From Poecilobothrus nobilitatus (lineage: Eukaryota > Arthropoda > Insecta > Diptera > Dolichopodidae): a DNA stretch of 64,000 nucleotides. Location: NCBI GenBank assembly GCA_947095535.1, contig OX352774.1, positions 39,820,496 through 39,884,495 on the forward strand, written 5' to 3'. Positions within the stretch are counted from its first letter, which is position 1. Each line of letters opens with the position of its first letter. The notes below the pieces were generated by a model. That model had not been told where the DNA came from and ran no database searches. It worked only from the letters and a program-made list of their open reading frames with translations. The translations under genes and the position numbers were made by a program. Shown here piece by piece: positions 1-12,338 of this stretch.

Positions 1-110
1 TTCCAATTCCTCTCTTTTGCTCTATTTATTTCTCCCCACTTTCACGTCCATTTAGGCGAAACCTTCACCAACAATATGCAAATAAATTCTCTCCCAGATC
101 TTTGACTACT
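1..110. other. GC-richer patch at window edge, unassigned
   Basis: The first 110 bases are clearly less AT-rich than what follows. Plus frame 1 is open from base 1 to a TGA at 103-105, and plus frame 3 is open from base 3 to a TAA near 114. There is an AG after a pyrimidine-rich stretch near base 55. It could be the end of an exon or a decayed transposon edge; the window boundary prevents a decision. I recognise no protein motif. Confidence 0.2.
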
Positions 111-3058
111 AGGTAAAAAATAACATTTACGTGGTATATTGATTAAATCTCAAATATAGAATCATAAGTAATATTTATCTAAGTTAAAGCTGTTCAAAAT
201 GAACCTGGAATGTTTTAGTCCTCAAAACAAAGATATTGTTGTTTAAGATATTTTTTTACAAAATCTCTTCAATTCTATAACATAAAGGGGTAAAACGGAG
301 AAACATTATTCTCAAAAATATAAAAAATATTTAGGAAAAGGTTTTATACTTATATATTATAAGAAATACAAAAATAACTTATATGTTTATATTTAAAGAT
401 GAGGATAATTATCATTTTATAATAATTATTTAGTTTCATAAATTTTTTTATTTTACTTTCATTGAAGTTCCATATTTTTATTTAATAAGTACCTATATAT
501 GTATCTAGCTAAATTTAAAAAAAAATTTTTTTTTTTTGGTACGTTACGTGTAAATCATAGATGGACATCACTAATATAAAAATAAGCTATATCTACCATA
601 ATGCTAAAGTGATTCAAGTTCTCTGGTTTTATCTTTATGATCTTTCCAAATGCAATTTTTGAAAAGATAAATAATAATCACTTTTCTACAACAGTTACTG
701 TGAATACTTAGTTAAATTTTTCAAAAATAAATTTACAGTATAAGTACTTAGTAAATTTTTTGTATTCTAAAATAACTATTGTGTATTAATTGATATTTAA
801 TGTTAGTTCCATTCACTCTTTTCACTTTTTTTACAGTTGTTAAAATAAAACAATATCTGTATAACAATAATAAATAATATCATGCCTTATTTTCAATTTC
901 AAATAATGTTGTAAGGTCTCAAATACCACTAAATATTCTGAGTTAATTTTAAAAAAAGAAACGGTATAATCCTAGAAATTCACTTATACTTCAATTACAC
1001 TAAGTAATATACTTATTGTCAATTTTATTTTTAATCTTTGTCAATTTTGATGTAAACACCTGTCAATGTACCCCAATTTATGTCAAATTGTATATAAACT
1101 AAAATTGTTGTCAATTAATTGACAATATAATAGAGTAATAGACAATATTTTTCTTATAGTGTACAGGAAACTTAATTCTTTTTGCTACTCAAAAAAAAAG
1201 AAAAATTATATAAATCCAGAAATTTATCTTTGATTAAGTATATTTATTAAAGCCTCCAATAATTTTATTTAAATTTTTGAAAATATTTAGATAGCACTCC
1301 ACATTATTATTATACACATAAATTTTTTATACACTAATATTGCAGTTATTTATATATTATATAGCACATATACACTTATACATAAATCGAAAATAAATTT
1401 AAACTTGACATTTGGTACATCCTTTTCCAAAAAATCTGTTTAAAAATTATTGAATTTACAAAAAAACAAATACTATAAGACTAACAATATCCTTGAAATT
1501 TTATTATACATATACATACATAATTATATTTCTTTTCTAGTTTTAACTCCAACGAATAAAAAATATCATCATCTATAAACTAAAACTTTTTCTATACAAT
1601 CCAATTATTTTCTTCTCCAAAAATAAAATCTACAATTTTATTTAAAACAATCCTTCGTCATAAATTCAATAATAGTTTAAAAAGAAGTCATCCATTCAAA
1701 TAAAATAAATAGAATAAAACAAACAAAATATATAACGCCTTCCTCAAAACTAAATTGAATAAACTTAATCTCGTTTTAAAATAAACTACAGAAAAAAAAA
1801 TTTTTTAGAAGATTTGTGAAAAATTTAAAATCCACCTCAAATCAGATTTTATGTCCTATTCCTTGAACTAAAGAACGAATTGACAATACTTATAGTAAAA
1901 CAAACATATGGCGCCACAATGACACAAACTTTCATTAAAAACAGTAACTAACGTATAAAAGCTTCTTACCGTTGTTTTTTACTTTTTGGTAAAAAAAAAA
2001 AAACAAAAATATACATTAAATAAATAAAAAAAGAGCCAAAAATGTAACAGAAAAATTGAATAATGATTTAAGAATAATAATATATAAGTACCTACATGTT
2101 AAGAATAAACTAAAAGTAAAAAAAAAAACCATAAGTTAGTAACTAGGTTACTATTCAAGTACTAGAATTAGTACATAAAAAAAAAAAAAAATTTATTTTT
2201 GAAGAATACCATGATGATATTTTAAGTAAACTTGAAAATTTAAATTCACAAATCCTCTTTAAAGATTTTTCTATCTCTTTCTTTGTTTCTCTCTATATTT
2301 GTTTTCTTTTGATATATGTATGCTCCACTACAATAAAAAAAAAAAAAAAAACAAATACATTTTTTTTAAACTTATTCCAACTTTTGGGACACAAAGTAAA
2401 AATAAAATATAAAAAAAAAAAAACAATAAGTATTATACAAAACAACGCATTACGAAGAAATGCTGCATTGCGACTTATATATTATATATATATATATATA
2501 CGTATTTTTCATTTTTAATTCTGCTCACTATAATTTTATTTATTTTTGTTTTCCTTTTTCTTTTTGGTTTTGGTTTTCGTTTTTTTTTTTTTTTGTTTTT
2601 TTAAAAATGTGAAAATTATAATTTACCAGATAATCATAAATCGTAAATACACAAAAACATAATTTTATATAAGTAAGTCTAAGTATATAATATATATGTA
2701 CCTACAATATTAAATTTTAATATTAAGCCCAAAAAAAATTTTATTTTATTATTAAAGGTTACGTATTTTTTTTCATTTGGTTGTAAATTTGTAAAAAAAA
2801 AAAAAAAAATAGAAGAAAAACAAAAAAAGAGTAAACCAAACATCTAACCTTGAACTAAATTTTATTCAATTTCTTATTACCCACATATTTTTTTCCATTT
2901 CAGTTATGTTTTTTTGGATTTTTTCCAGTTTTTTTTTTTTTTTCTCCTATAAATTTAACATATTATAAATTATTTTTCACGCTTTTCAAAAATTTTAAAA
3001 TATCCTAGGAAAAAAGAGTTAAATTGATTAGTGATTAATATTTAAGACAAAACTTACC
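111..3058. other. AT-rich non-coding DNA
   Basis: No gene is supported here. The stretch consists of A/T homopolymers and (AT)n. A cluster of TGTCAA words lies at about 1015-1145 and includes the 18-bp perfect palindrome TTGTCAATTAATTGACAA at 1108-1125. Short open frames such as that at 2309-2518 encode only poly-lysine and AT-codon runs. Confidence 0.6.
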
Positions 3059-3138
3059 AAAAAAATTTAATTAAAATATTATAAAGTTATTAAAAAAAAA
3101 TCAGCTGTCTCCACCACAGGACCGACCGCCACTACACA
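3059..3138 (-). other. Possible small exon or GC-rich patch (minus strand)
   Basis: An isolated GC-rich island (about 3103-3137) sits in AT-rich DNA. On the minus strand it follows CTTTTTGTGTAG, a plausible 3' splice site. Read in phase 0 from there it gives a short open frame of about 13 codons rich in Trp and then a TAA. A donor-like TTG|GTAAGT lies at the low-coordinate edge (about 3058). It could be a terminal exon, a non-coding exon or chance. No homology is recognised. Confidence 0.2.
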
Positions 3139-3715
3139 AAAAGTACAATGCCAAAATTTATAGATTTTTTACATAATAATTAATATCAAAACAAAATAAC
3201 TTCTAATAATTTAATAACATTTTGTTTTATTCAATAAAAATAATTATATGCAATGAAATCGTAAAAATATATGTACATTCATTCATACATCCATTTATTA
3301 TTATTATTATTGTAATGTAGATACATGATTTTTTTTTCATTCAAAAAATAATATTAAAAGTAAAAAATAACGTAAGATTAATATTAAATCTGCTAACAAA
3401 AATTTTACCGCTTTAATTTTATGTCATCAACAAATGAATAATATGCATTGGCATAGATATAAGTACATACATATATGTATGTATAAAAATTTTTAGAGAT
3501 ATAAAAAAAAAACAAAAAAAAATTGTTCATATAAATTCATACGTAACACTACTACGTATGAAATTTGGACTTAGAAAAAAAATTAAATAAAAGTTAAAGT
3601 TAGTCGGATCAAAAAATGTTCTATGGCAAAGTTGTTCCTCTTTACTTGTGTAACAATTTTTTCTTAATAATTTTTCTCACAAAATTTTTCTGTTACAAAA
3701 TATTCGTAAAAAACT

Positions 3716-4015
3716 TAAAAAGTACACTAGTAAACTACCACTTGCGGTTGTCCGATTTGCTCCAAAAGCTTATCAATCCGAGATATTTACATCAAAACTT
3801 TAAATATGAAATTTCAAAAAATTCCGCTCAGTCGTTTAAGCTGTACAAGTGCCCACAGACATACCCACACACGCACCCACACACACACACACAGACGGAC
3901 ATCATGCTGAAAATTTTTTTACAGCCTTCTCCACACCGGAGTAGTGCATTTTTGCGAAAATCTCGGGTACAAATTTTTAGTATGAAAACAATACCTACCT
4001 TATACATTAATGTAT
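3716..4015 (+). repeat. Dispersed-repeat fragment with CA microsatellite and GACGGACATC motif
   Basis: A GC-richer block holds a (CA)n run at about 3865-3892, directly followed by CAGACGGACATC. This layout is familiar from dispersed insect repeats that carry a CA tract next to GACGGACAT. The 136-codon open frame over it (3616-4026) reads through the CA run as alternating Pro/His/Thr and shows no domain, so I treat it as non-coding. Just upstream, about 3540-3560, is a small inverted repeat (CATACGTA...TACGTATG). Confidence 0.5.
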
Positions 4016-4026
4016 GCGGTCGGTAA

Positions 4027-5309
4027 AAAATCAAAGCTAAGAACAAACTAGTTAATACTAAGCAAAGATTATAATAACAAATAGGTTAAAATTACCCCAC
4101 GATAAAAAATATAATCTAACTATTTCCGAAAACTAAGTCATGTCATGACTAATTTTTCTGTATAAAAATATATGTGTATATGTATATGTACATATTTACA
4201 TATTGATAAACATTTATTTCGATATTAATCACAGAAAAATGGGCATTACTTAAAAAATAAACGAATAAATACGAGTATACTAAAAACGGAAGCGATAAAA
4301 ATTTGCGTTTGTTTAATGTTAATGTCAATTAACCCTCATAATATCCTCAAAAATAAAAACTGAAAAAAAAATACCTCAGATGAATTTTAACTCAATATAT
4401 AAATATAATGTATAAAAATTTGAATGAAATTTTATCCAAAGAAAATTTTCTTTTTGAGTATACATTTATATTTACATAATTTGTTCTCATATCACCCATA
4501 TTGTTCAACATTTTATGAAAATATACAGGTCGTAACGCGTGTCTAATTATTTTGCACTTAAAACAACTGCTTGCAAAAGATTTTGTTAAATTTATTAAAA
4601 TAAAATATTGAAATTAAATTTTTTGTTATTTTTTTTTACAGTAAATCATAAAGTCTATTTTTTACAATAACTTATTTGGTGTTCAGATCTCATAACCTGT
4701 TATAGGCTTAAAATGTAGGAGAAATGTAGGGGACAGAAATAAATTTGAAATTTTTGTTTTATGTATATTTAACCCATTTTTTTCTTAAAAATAATTGATA
4801 AATTTTACTTTTAAGTCGTACTTACTTCAAAAATAAATAAAAAGCCTATGAACTAAAATAATAGTGGGCTATAAAGATAATTTAATTAGCTTTAAATTCC
4901 TTTTAATTTTTCCAATATCTTCCGTATAGTAATTCTGTAGATAAAACTCCAAAAGTTATAAGTCTTTAGGGGCCTTATAACTTCTTAGGGGTTCAAGATA
5001 GATCCTCTCCTCCCATAAAAATTTTTGTTCGTTGTGATGCTCCCAATTATCTCCTGCTCTATCTAAAAGTTAACGCGGAACACTCTTTATTATATATTTC
5101 ACACTAAATACGGTACGGTACGGTACATATAAAAACACTTTATTTCATTTAAATTATTTCTTAATTTATTTCTGTTATCTTTAATTTAGTATACATTTTC
5201 AGGGTTGGTGACTAAATCCACAATGACTTTTGCCAAAAAAAAAAAAAAATCCACAAAAAAAAAGTCAACAAAAAAAAATCTTTATGCATTTAAAAATTAA
5301 AAATTAGTT
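4027..5309. other. AT-rich non-coding DNA
   Basis: I see nothing coding. A short CGGTA tandem (three copies) lies at 5111-5125. The moderately GC-richer part near 4960-5090 has stops in all frames. Confidence 0.6.
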
Positions 5310-5775
5310 CTAAAACTTTATTATTAGGGATTTTAGAGTTGGATTGAAAATCAAGGTATTACCTTTTTCCAGAATATTAATAAGTATATATGTATATATG
5401 TGAGATTGTCAATTAGGAGAGATTTTAAAGTTGGTTACAAAATCAGGGTTTCAATAATTTGTTTAGCGGGAGTTTGGGGGCGGCAGCCCCCACTATTTTA
5501 AGTTAATAGTTGCTAAAATATATAAATAAAAAAATTATTTAAAAGAGATATTAAAGTTGGTTACAAAATCAGGGTTATTCGCCTTTAACAGAATATTTAT
5601 ATGTATAAGCGAGATTTTAAATTAGGAGGGATTTTAGAGTTGGATTCAAAATCACGATTATGCGCTTTTTCCAGAATATTTTTATTTATGTAAATGTAAG
5701 ATTCTGAATTAGGAAGGATTTTAGAGTTGGATTCAAAATCACAATTATGCGCAAAATATTAAAAAAAACTGCATT
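5310..5775. repeat. Degenerate tandem word repeat, ~85-130 bp units
   Basis: The phrase GATTTTAGAGTTGGATTCAA (or close variants) followed by AAATCA(A/G)GG and then TTTTTCCAGAATATTT recurs about five times, starting near 5325, 5415, 5545, 5628 and 5715. One unit is interrupted by a GC-rich hairpin (5476-5491). The same phrases occur elsewhere: 37,843-37,990 in both orientations, and 34,445-34,640 in reverse. This is therefore a dispersed family rather than a local satellite. Confidence 0.65.
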
Positions 5776-8699
5776 TTTATAAGAAAACATAATAAAAAAA
5801 AACAATATGTTTATCGAATCAATATTTTTTTTTGTTTTCTTTTGGAATCAAAAAATTTTGTATCCCATACGAATTTTTTGTAATTTAAATGTTACGGTAA
5901 AATATACTTACACACCAGCTGCAGAGCCCCTACCTAGTTAAAATATCATTTCATTTCTAATATACATGTATATTTAATAATACTTGTATATACTAAGTAG
6001 TTATACATAAATATATATAGAGTATAATATATAAATATATTTATATACTTATTTAAAATTATCTCTGTTGTATTATAGTACTTGCTACATAGTATTTCTG
6101 TCAAAAAGTTGAAGATAAATAAATAATAATAAAAGATGCAATAAAAAAATGGGGATAACAAAAAGTTAAAATCGTAAATGCTAAGCTGCCCTATTTTTCA
6201 AAATTTTATAAAAACCAATAACATGTTTTACTTAGGACATAATTTTCTGATAAATAACCAATAAAAATTTCAGTACAAATACAAAACATTCGGAATGCCA
6301 AAAATTAAAATAGCCTAAAAATTTAACCAAGGCTAATGTTAGGAAAATCTTTTTGAAATATTTACAAAAGAAAATGAAACACTTCTCATAATGTTAAATT
6401 ATGAAATTAAAATGGGGCATCTTACGTTATGTTTATCCATGGACGACTATAATCATTAAATTTTGAAATTTAGAATTATATCAACATAATACAAAAACCT
6501 TAAAGATGAAATCTTTAAAATTGCTTTGTTTTATTTAAAAGTAAAAAACATTAAAAAAAAAAGGTTTAAATTAAGCCCATAATAAAAAATTTGTTTTAGA
6601 GAATGACAACATTTAAGTCAAATATTTTTTTCTACATTAATTAAAAGGATTAAAAAGACTAAGTATGGAAATTTAAATTTATAATGTAAATGGTTTGTCA
6701 TGTAATTAATGTATAAAAAAAACAAAATTTTAATTTTACTAATATTCCATTTACTATATATTATACTTTAACTATATACACACACATATAACAATTTATT
6801 ATAGGTATATAATTGAATATTAACAAATATTAAAAACCAAATCTTATATATCAATATTTGATATTATTTTTATTTAAAAATACATTTAAAGATATTGTTC
6901 TATCAATATCTGTATAGTTAGATATAGCTATCAATAACTTTCCAATAAAAATTTTCTATTTTTTTCATAACCTTGAATAAGATATTATATAACCTTCAAA
7001 AAATCTCAAATAAAGCTCAATTAACAGTTTTATTTTGATGATACACAAAATATAAGTATGAAAAATAAAATTTTTAACATAAAAGCACTTATTTATAATA
7101 AATTTGATCCAGGAATCAAAATGTTAAAATTCTATAGAAATGAATCTATAGTATCATTATTTTCATATATCTGATTAAAATGTAACAATATTGTATATTT
7201 AAATGAAAATTCTTATTAGTTTTACATTCTTCGCAAAAAAAAACCATTATTAGTTTTTAAACATTAACTTATTATCTTAAATTATCAAATTTCTGCTTAT
7301 CTTAAAGTATTTAAAAAAATATATATTTATTTTAAAAAAATGTATGTAAAAATACTTAAGATATAAAAATGTTTTTAATTTTCATGCTTAATGAAAATTT
7401 CTTTTTATATAGATTTTATCTCTGTCTCTATATCTCTTGCTTTTCCGCTTGAAGTTTTATCAAATTGGTAGGTTAGCATTTTTTTTTTTTTCGAACCAAA
7501 CATACATTTTTAATCTTTTGAAAAACATCTCTTTTCTGTAAAACCAAAGTATATCTATACCCATTTATTTTAATCTTAAGTATCATTTTAAATTAAGTTT
7601 TTTTTTTTGTCACTTTCTTATATTGAAAATTATTCAACCCTAACATGATTCAACTAAAAAAAAAAAAATATCTTCAAAATTATTTCTTTAACTTATGGTT
7701 TTCTTCTTAATTTTAATCATTTTTTTTATTTTGAAATTGTATACAATTGTAAAGGATACCTAGTTACTTTAAAATATCTTACAATATGGTTATTACATAA
7801 AAACTTGAATGAATGCATTTTATAGGAAATTAGACATAATATGTAGTTGGGTAACCAAATAGAATTCAAAGTCAAAAGAATTAAAGAGAACTAAATTTGG
7901 GAACAAATATTCATTTTAAATTTTTTTTTTTTTAAATTTAATTTAAAAAGAAAAGTTAATTATTTCCTTTCTAAATATCTTAATAAAACGAATCAACATT
8001 AACTATTGAATTTTTACCTTTAAAAATTAATTTTGTTTTCTTTCATATATTTTATATACATTGCTCCTTTTGTTCCTTTAATCACCTAGCAACTTTTAAA
8101 AATTATTTTTTTTTTAATCCTGAATCCACAAATTGAAAAGAAAACAATATATTTAATAAAAATATACTTAAATCTTATATATTTTACATATATTCAAAAT
8201 TCTTTGAAATATTTATGAGCTTAAATTCAATATCTAAGTAACTATAAATATCTTATTTGAAAAGTACAAAAAAAAAAAAAATGGAAAAAGGCAATGTATT
8301 ATATTTTTATTTTTATTTAGATAAAAACAAGATGAAATTTATCATTACAAGATCTCATAAGTATATTAAATAATATATAATTTTTAAAAATACTTTATTA
8401 CCCCAACATTTAAAATTTTATTTTATTTATCTTACGCCTACATGTATGCAAAAAATTTAAATGTCAATATTATGAACTTTTATAACAAATCTTCATTTTT
8501 ATTTAATGTGCATATTTTTTTCAACTATTGTTTTTATAGTTTAAAATTTAGATCCTTAAGAAAATTTACTGCTAAAAATATCAATAACATAATTTGTAAG
8601 TACCTTATCATAATATCATTTTTCTCTTAAAACATAAAACTAAAGTTCTTAATTAAAATAAAATGAGCCTTAAGAACGAAAAATGTTGATAGTTTAATT
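5776..8699. other. AT-rich non-coding DNA
   Basis: This region is uniformly AT-rich with poly-A/T runs. There are no splice-flanked open segments, no RNA genes and no transposon coding remnant. The open frames at 5946-6161 and 8442-8630 are AT-codon runs without motifs. Confidence 0.6.
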
Positions 8700-9870
8700 A
8701 TAGAGTCAAGTTTTCCAACATTTGAGGAAAGACGGGATTTACTCTCTGAAATCATTACACAGGCAATACAGTAATATCCAGTATCCTTTAAATAAACTTA
8801 TAACTGCTCTGATTAACGAAGAAATGATTACACCTAAAAATTCCTCTCTATAGTTAAAGCTTTAGAATTTTCAAAAGCAAATGTCATCATATTCGAACGC
8901 CTATTTCCAAACATACCAACCGAAGCACCGTGTCTATATATAGATATATCTATTGCTAAAATGTCAAAGGAAAACACTAACAGCGTAATTATCAACAGTT
9001 ATATCAAGAGACAAAATCTCTTTATCCAAATGCATACTGTTTCTATACAAAAAACGCAACAAAATCGCGAGGAGTTGCAATTGCCATAGTCGACCAATAC
9101 AAAATAGTTTTAAAGAAAAACCTTCCCCATTCCTTTGAAACGCTGAAATTATAGCTTTTATAACGCTGAAATTACAGCTTTATACGAGGCGCTTATCCTA
9201 TGCTTGAACACTCCACAAAACTGCATATTATTGTTTTCTGACAGCATAAGCACTCTCAAGGCAATCGAAAATAGAAACAATAAACAGCCTATTGTTCAGC
9301 AATTTAGAAATATTCTTACACACTTGTATAAAGTGATCAAATTAATATGAATCCCCGGACACTCAAGGATAATGGGGAATGAGCTAGCCGACAAGGAAGC
9401 AAAACTTGCGACAAAGAGTGCGGCATTCTCTAGTCGTGTGTATTTTGATAACATCAAATAAAAGGAGAAACTAGTAAAACTGGAAAGACAAAGACAAATG
9501 AAGTGGAACTGTTCCAACAGCTTCCTAAAAATACATTGGCTCCTAATAACAGAACCGATTTACAGAGTAGGTAAAAGAAGCCTCGAAACAAAAATTTGCA
9601 GAATTCGACTGCGACATACCCTACTAACCAAAAAAACACATTTTTGTAAACACCAGCCCTCCACTCTTTATGAAGTAAAGATTATGTAGGAAAAATGTAT
9701 ATATGAATCGTAAATATTAACTTAATCTTAAATTTATAACTTTAACTCATATTCTAATTCTTCACCAAACCCGTAATGGTCTCAGTAGCTGAAGGTAATA
9801 CTAATATTGCTTAAGTTACTTTTTTTTTTGTAATATTGGAATATTAAATAAATAAATAAATAAAATAAAA
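8700..9870 (+). mobile_element. 5'-truncated, decayed non-LTR retrotransposon (RNase H + 3' end)
   Basis: Conceptual reading of the plus strand with frame changes gives the RNase H domain and C-terminus of a Jockey/I/R1-like ORF2. About 9060-9130 reads SRGVAIAIVDQYKIVLKK. About 9180-9300 includes ALYEALIL and FSDSISTLKAIE. About 9350-9420 gives IPGHSRIMGNELADKEAK, the classic last RNase H motif. About 9600-9640 gives RIRLRHTLLTKK, matching the usual R..HT.LT tail. In-frame stops (one replaces the Trp before IPGHS) and a small duplication of AACGCTGAAATTA near 9140-9175 show that it is dead. The copy ends in an (AAAT)n tail at 9844-9870, typical of target-primed reverse transcription, which fixes the orientation. 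The 5' limit is uncertain. RT is absent. Confidence 0.85.
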
Positions 9871-10028
9871 TGTTCTAAAAAGAACATCAAGTAAAAATCA
9901 GTTTTGCTTTAGCATTTACCTGTCGTTTTAATTAATTTTAAAATTTTATTTACATATATAATGAAATCAAAAAGGTCTTTCATTAATAAAAAAACAAGGT
10001 AGAATGTAAACCAACGGTTTTTAAAAGC

Positions 10029-11283
10029 GCACATTTCCAAAACTCAATACAAACTGTTTAGAAGTGTGACTTACACAAAAATTTGAAAATTTCATGTAAT
10101 ACGAAAAAATGTGAAAATAGGACATTTTTGAAATTTTGAGGGGCCGTAAGTCTGGAATCCTATATAACTAAGAAAAGCCGTTAACACACGTAAAAGTATA
10201 TTATTGAACCTTTAATTTTCATGTCTTGCCGAAGAAAAATTTGTACAGGTGCCTAAGTTACAGGTGTCTAAAAATAGCAAATTTTCAATTTTTGAGCCCT
10301 AATAGCTCTTAAAGAGGAGGTGCTACCAAAAAATTTTCTGAGGAAACTTATACTAATTCTAAAAGTTCTTTCTTGTCTCATCTGGTTCCTATCTAAAGGG
10401 GTGCCGGAGTTATGAAAAAAGAAACTTCATGCAAAATGTGGTTTTCACATAACGGTAAATTTAAATAGTAAATTACAAAATATTACATAATTTTGATATT
10501 GTTTTATATAGATAATAAAATTTTCGATCTTCTGGCGGTTTTAGATTGCAAAATTATTACGCAGAGCCCGAGATATATACATCTGAAAATGGGGCTTTTT
10601 GGGAAGAGCTGCAACTTTGGAACCCTTTACAATTAAAATAAACCTTTAACACACGTAATAATATATTATTGTAGCTTTAATTTTTATATCTTGCAGAAGT
10701 AAAATATGTACAGGTTCCTAAGTTACAGGTGTTTAAAAATAGCAAATTTTCAATTTTTAAGCCCTAATAGCTCATAAACAGGGGGTGGTCCGAAAAAATT
10801 TTCTGACAAACTTATACTAATTCTAAAAGTTCTTTCTTGCCTCAAAATTTGAAGCTTCTATCTAGAAGCGTGCCGGAGTTATGAAAGTAGAAAAATCATG
10901 CAAAATTTGGTTTTCACATAACGGTAAATTTAAATATTAAATTTAAAAAAATTGAATAATTTTGATATTAATTTACAAAGATAAAAGAAATACCTGTCGA
11001 TTTCAGATTGACGTTTTCAGATTGAAAAAATCTTAAGCAGAACATAAGATATATGCATTTAAAAATAGGGCTTTTTCAAAGTTTGAGGGGCTGTAGCTCC
11101 GTAATGGGGGGGGCTACATGAAAAAGTTGTTCCACAAAATTATTTTTTTTATGAGACCTATCTATGGTTAAAATTTTTTTTCTCTATCTTTAACGGTGTA
11201 GAAGTTTTGTAAACAGACGGACGGACGGACGGACAGAGTGAAACTAATAAGCACATTTTTTCAAAATTTTTTTGGAAATGTGC
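10029..11283. mobile_element. Repeat element with 14-bp terminal inverted repeats and internal ~467-bp tandem duplication
   Basis: GCACATTTCCAAAA at 10,029-10,042 is the exact reverse complement of 11,270-11,283, so the block has matched termini. Inside are two imperfect copies of a ~467-bp unit. Anchors are TTAACACACGTAA (10,181 and 10,646) and CACATAACGGTAAATTTAAA (10,446 and 10,915). Near the right end are (ACGG)n at about 11,215-11,234 and a subterminal hairpin (11,251-11,283). No transposase frame is present, so it would be a non-autonomous DNA element. Relatives lie at 30,270-30,855 (plus) and 31,310-32,085 (minus). No target-site duplication is certain. Confidence 0.65.
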
Positions 11284-12237
11284 TAAAAAACACAAAAACA
11301 ATTAAAATAAAGAATGTTAAGAAGACGAGAGAACACAGTCAACTTTACTTAACAATTTAATTATTAACAATAAATAAATCCTGAATCCTGATAATACCTA
11401 AATTTATTTTTTGTTTCTGTTTATTTAGCATCAGGCATTTTTAATTTTGGATAGATTTTAAATATATCAAAAAATATTATGTATACGCATATAAAAGCAG
11501 AATTTGTTAGAATCCATAATAAAATAAATATAAAACGGCAAAATAAAAATAAAAATTGATAATAAAGCAAATTATAACAAAAGAATTTAAGCTACTCTTT
11601 TAATCATATCCCTTTTACTTTCATCTACTCCTAAATTTTTGTTGTAAATTTTATATTTTATGCTCAAAATACAAAAAAGGAGAAAAAAACAAAAAAAAAA
11701 AAAAATGTTAAACATAAATTAAATTAAATTTCAACTTATAGATATACCAACAAAAACAAAAAAAAAACAAAAATAATTTCTTTTATTCTCTTTCACTGTT
11801 TACAGGTGAACTTATTTGCAATTCAAGTATACCTAATATTAACATATAGGTTATATGCTTATATGTATTATGCATAACAATTAAATATACCAGCATTTGT
11901 ATATAAAAAAAAAAAAAATCATTTTACGTACGAGTGTATATCTATATACGTGTTTGATTTCTTAAAATTCATATTGTCCAAAAAAAAAAAAAAACACCCA
12001 ACCATCCCAACCACCCCAACATGAGTCGTAAATGTTTAACAAAAATACGAAAAAAAAAAAAAAAAAATTTACATACACCCATAAAAATAACAGGAAATTT
12101 TTTTTTTCTTTACACTAAGTATAAATATAATACCTGTTTTTCACCTGTTTGTTTTGAACATTTCTTTAAATTATTAATTTTTTCCCTTTTTATTTTGTTT
12201 ACACTTTTTTTTTGTTTTTTTTTTTTTTGTGTCTCAC
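11284..12237. other. AT-rich non-coding DNA
   Basis: I see no gene or recognisable repeat. It contains poly-A runs and a short C-rich stretch near 11,996-12,020. Confidence 0.55.
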
Positions 12238-12276
12238 CTGTATTACATTTGCAATTTTTTTTTTTGTTTTTTGTAG

Positions 12277-12338
12277 GCACACCATCTGAGAACAATAATA
12301 ACAACAACAATAATAATTTAACATTTCATTATCTATAG
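12277..12338 (+). CDS. Candidate terminal coding exon, poly-Asn tail (tentative)
   Basis: A long pyrimidine tract ending TTTTTTGTAG precedes 12,277. The sequence after it (phase 1: two bases complete a codon) reads TPSE, nine Asn codons in mixed AAT/AAC usage, then LTFHYL and a TAG directly followed by TGA. An Asn run next to a less AT-biased TPSE is compatible with an insect C-terminal exon. However, the same bases also carry good splice signals on the minus strand (a CTCAG acceptor at about 12,286-12,290 and CAG|GTGAGA at 12,237/12,238). No upstream partner exon was found. Function is unknown; it may be a low-complexity coincidence. Confidence 0.25.

Noticed and set aside
3616..4026. 136-codon plus open frame
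   Set aside because: It reads through a CA microsatellite and a dispersed-repeat block; it has no domain and no splice or start support beyond an ATG.
12021..12338. 105-codon plus open frame as a single-exon gene
   Set aside because: The first 85 codons are poly-Lys and poly-Phe from A and T runs. Only the last ~20 codons, after an acceptor, are plausible as exon.
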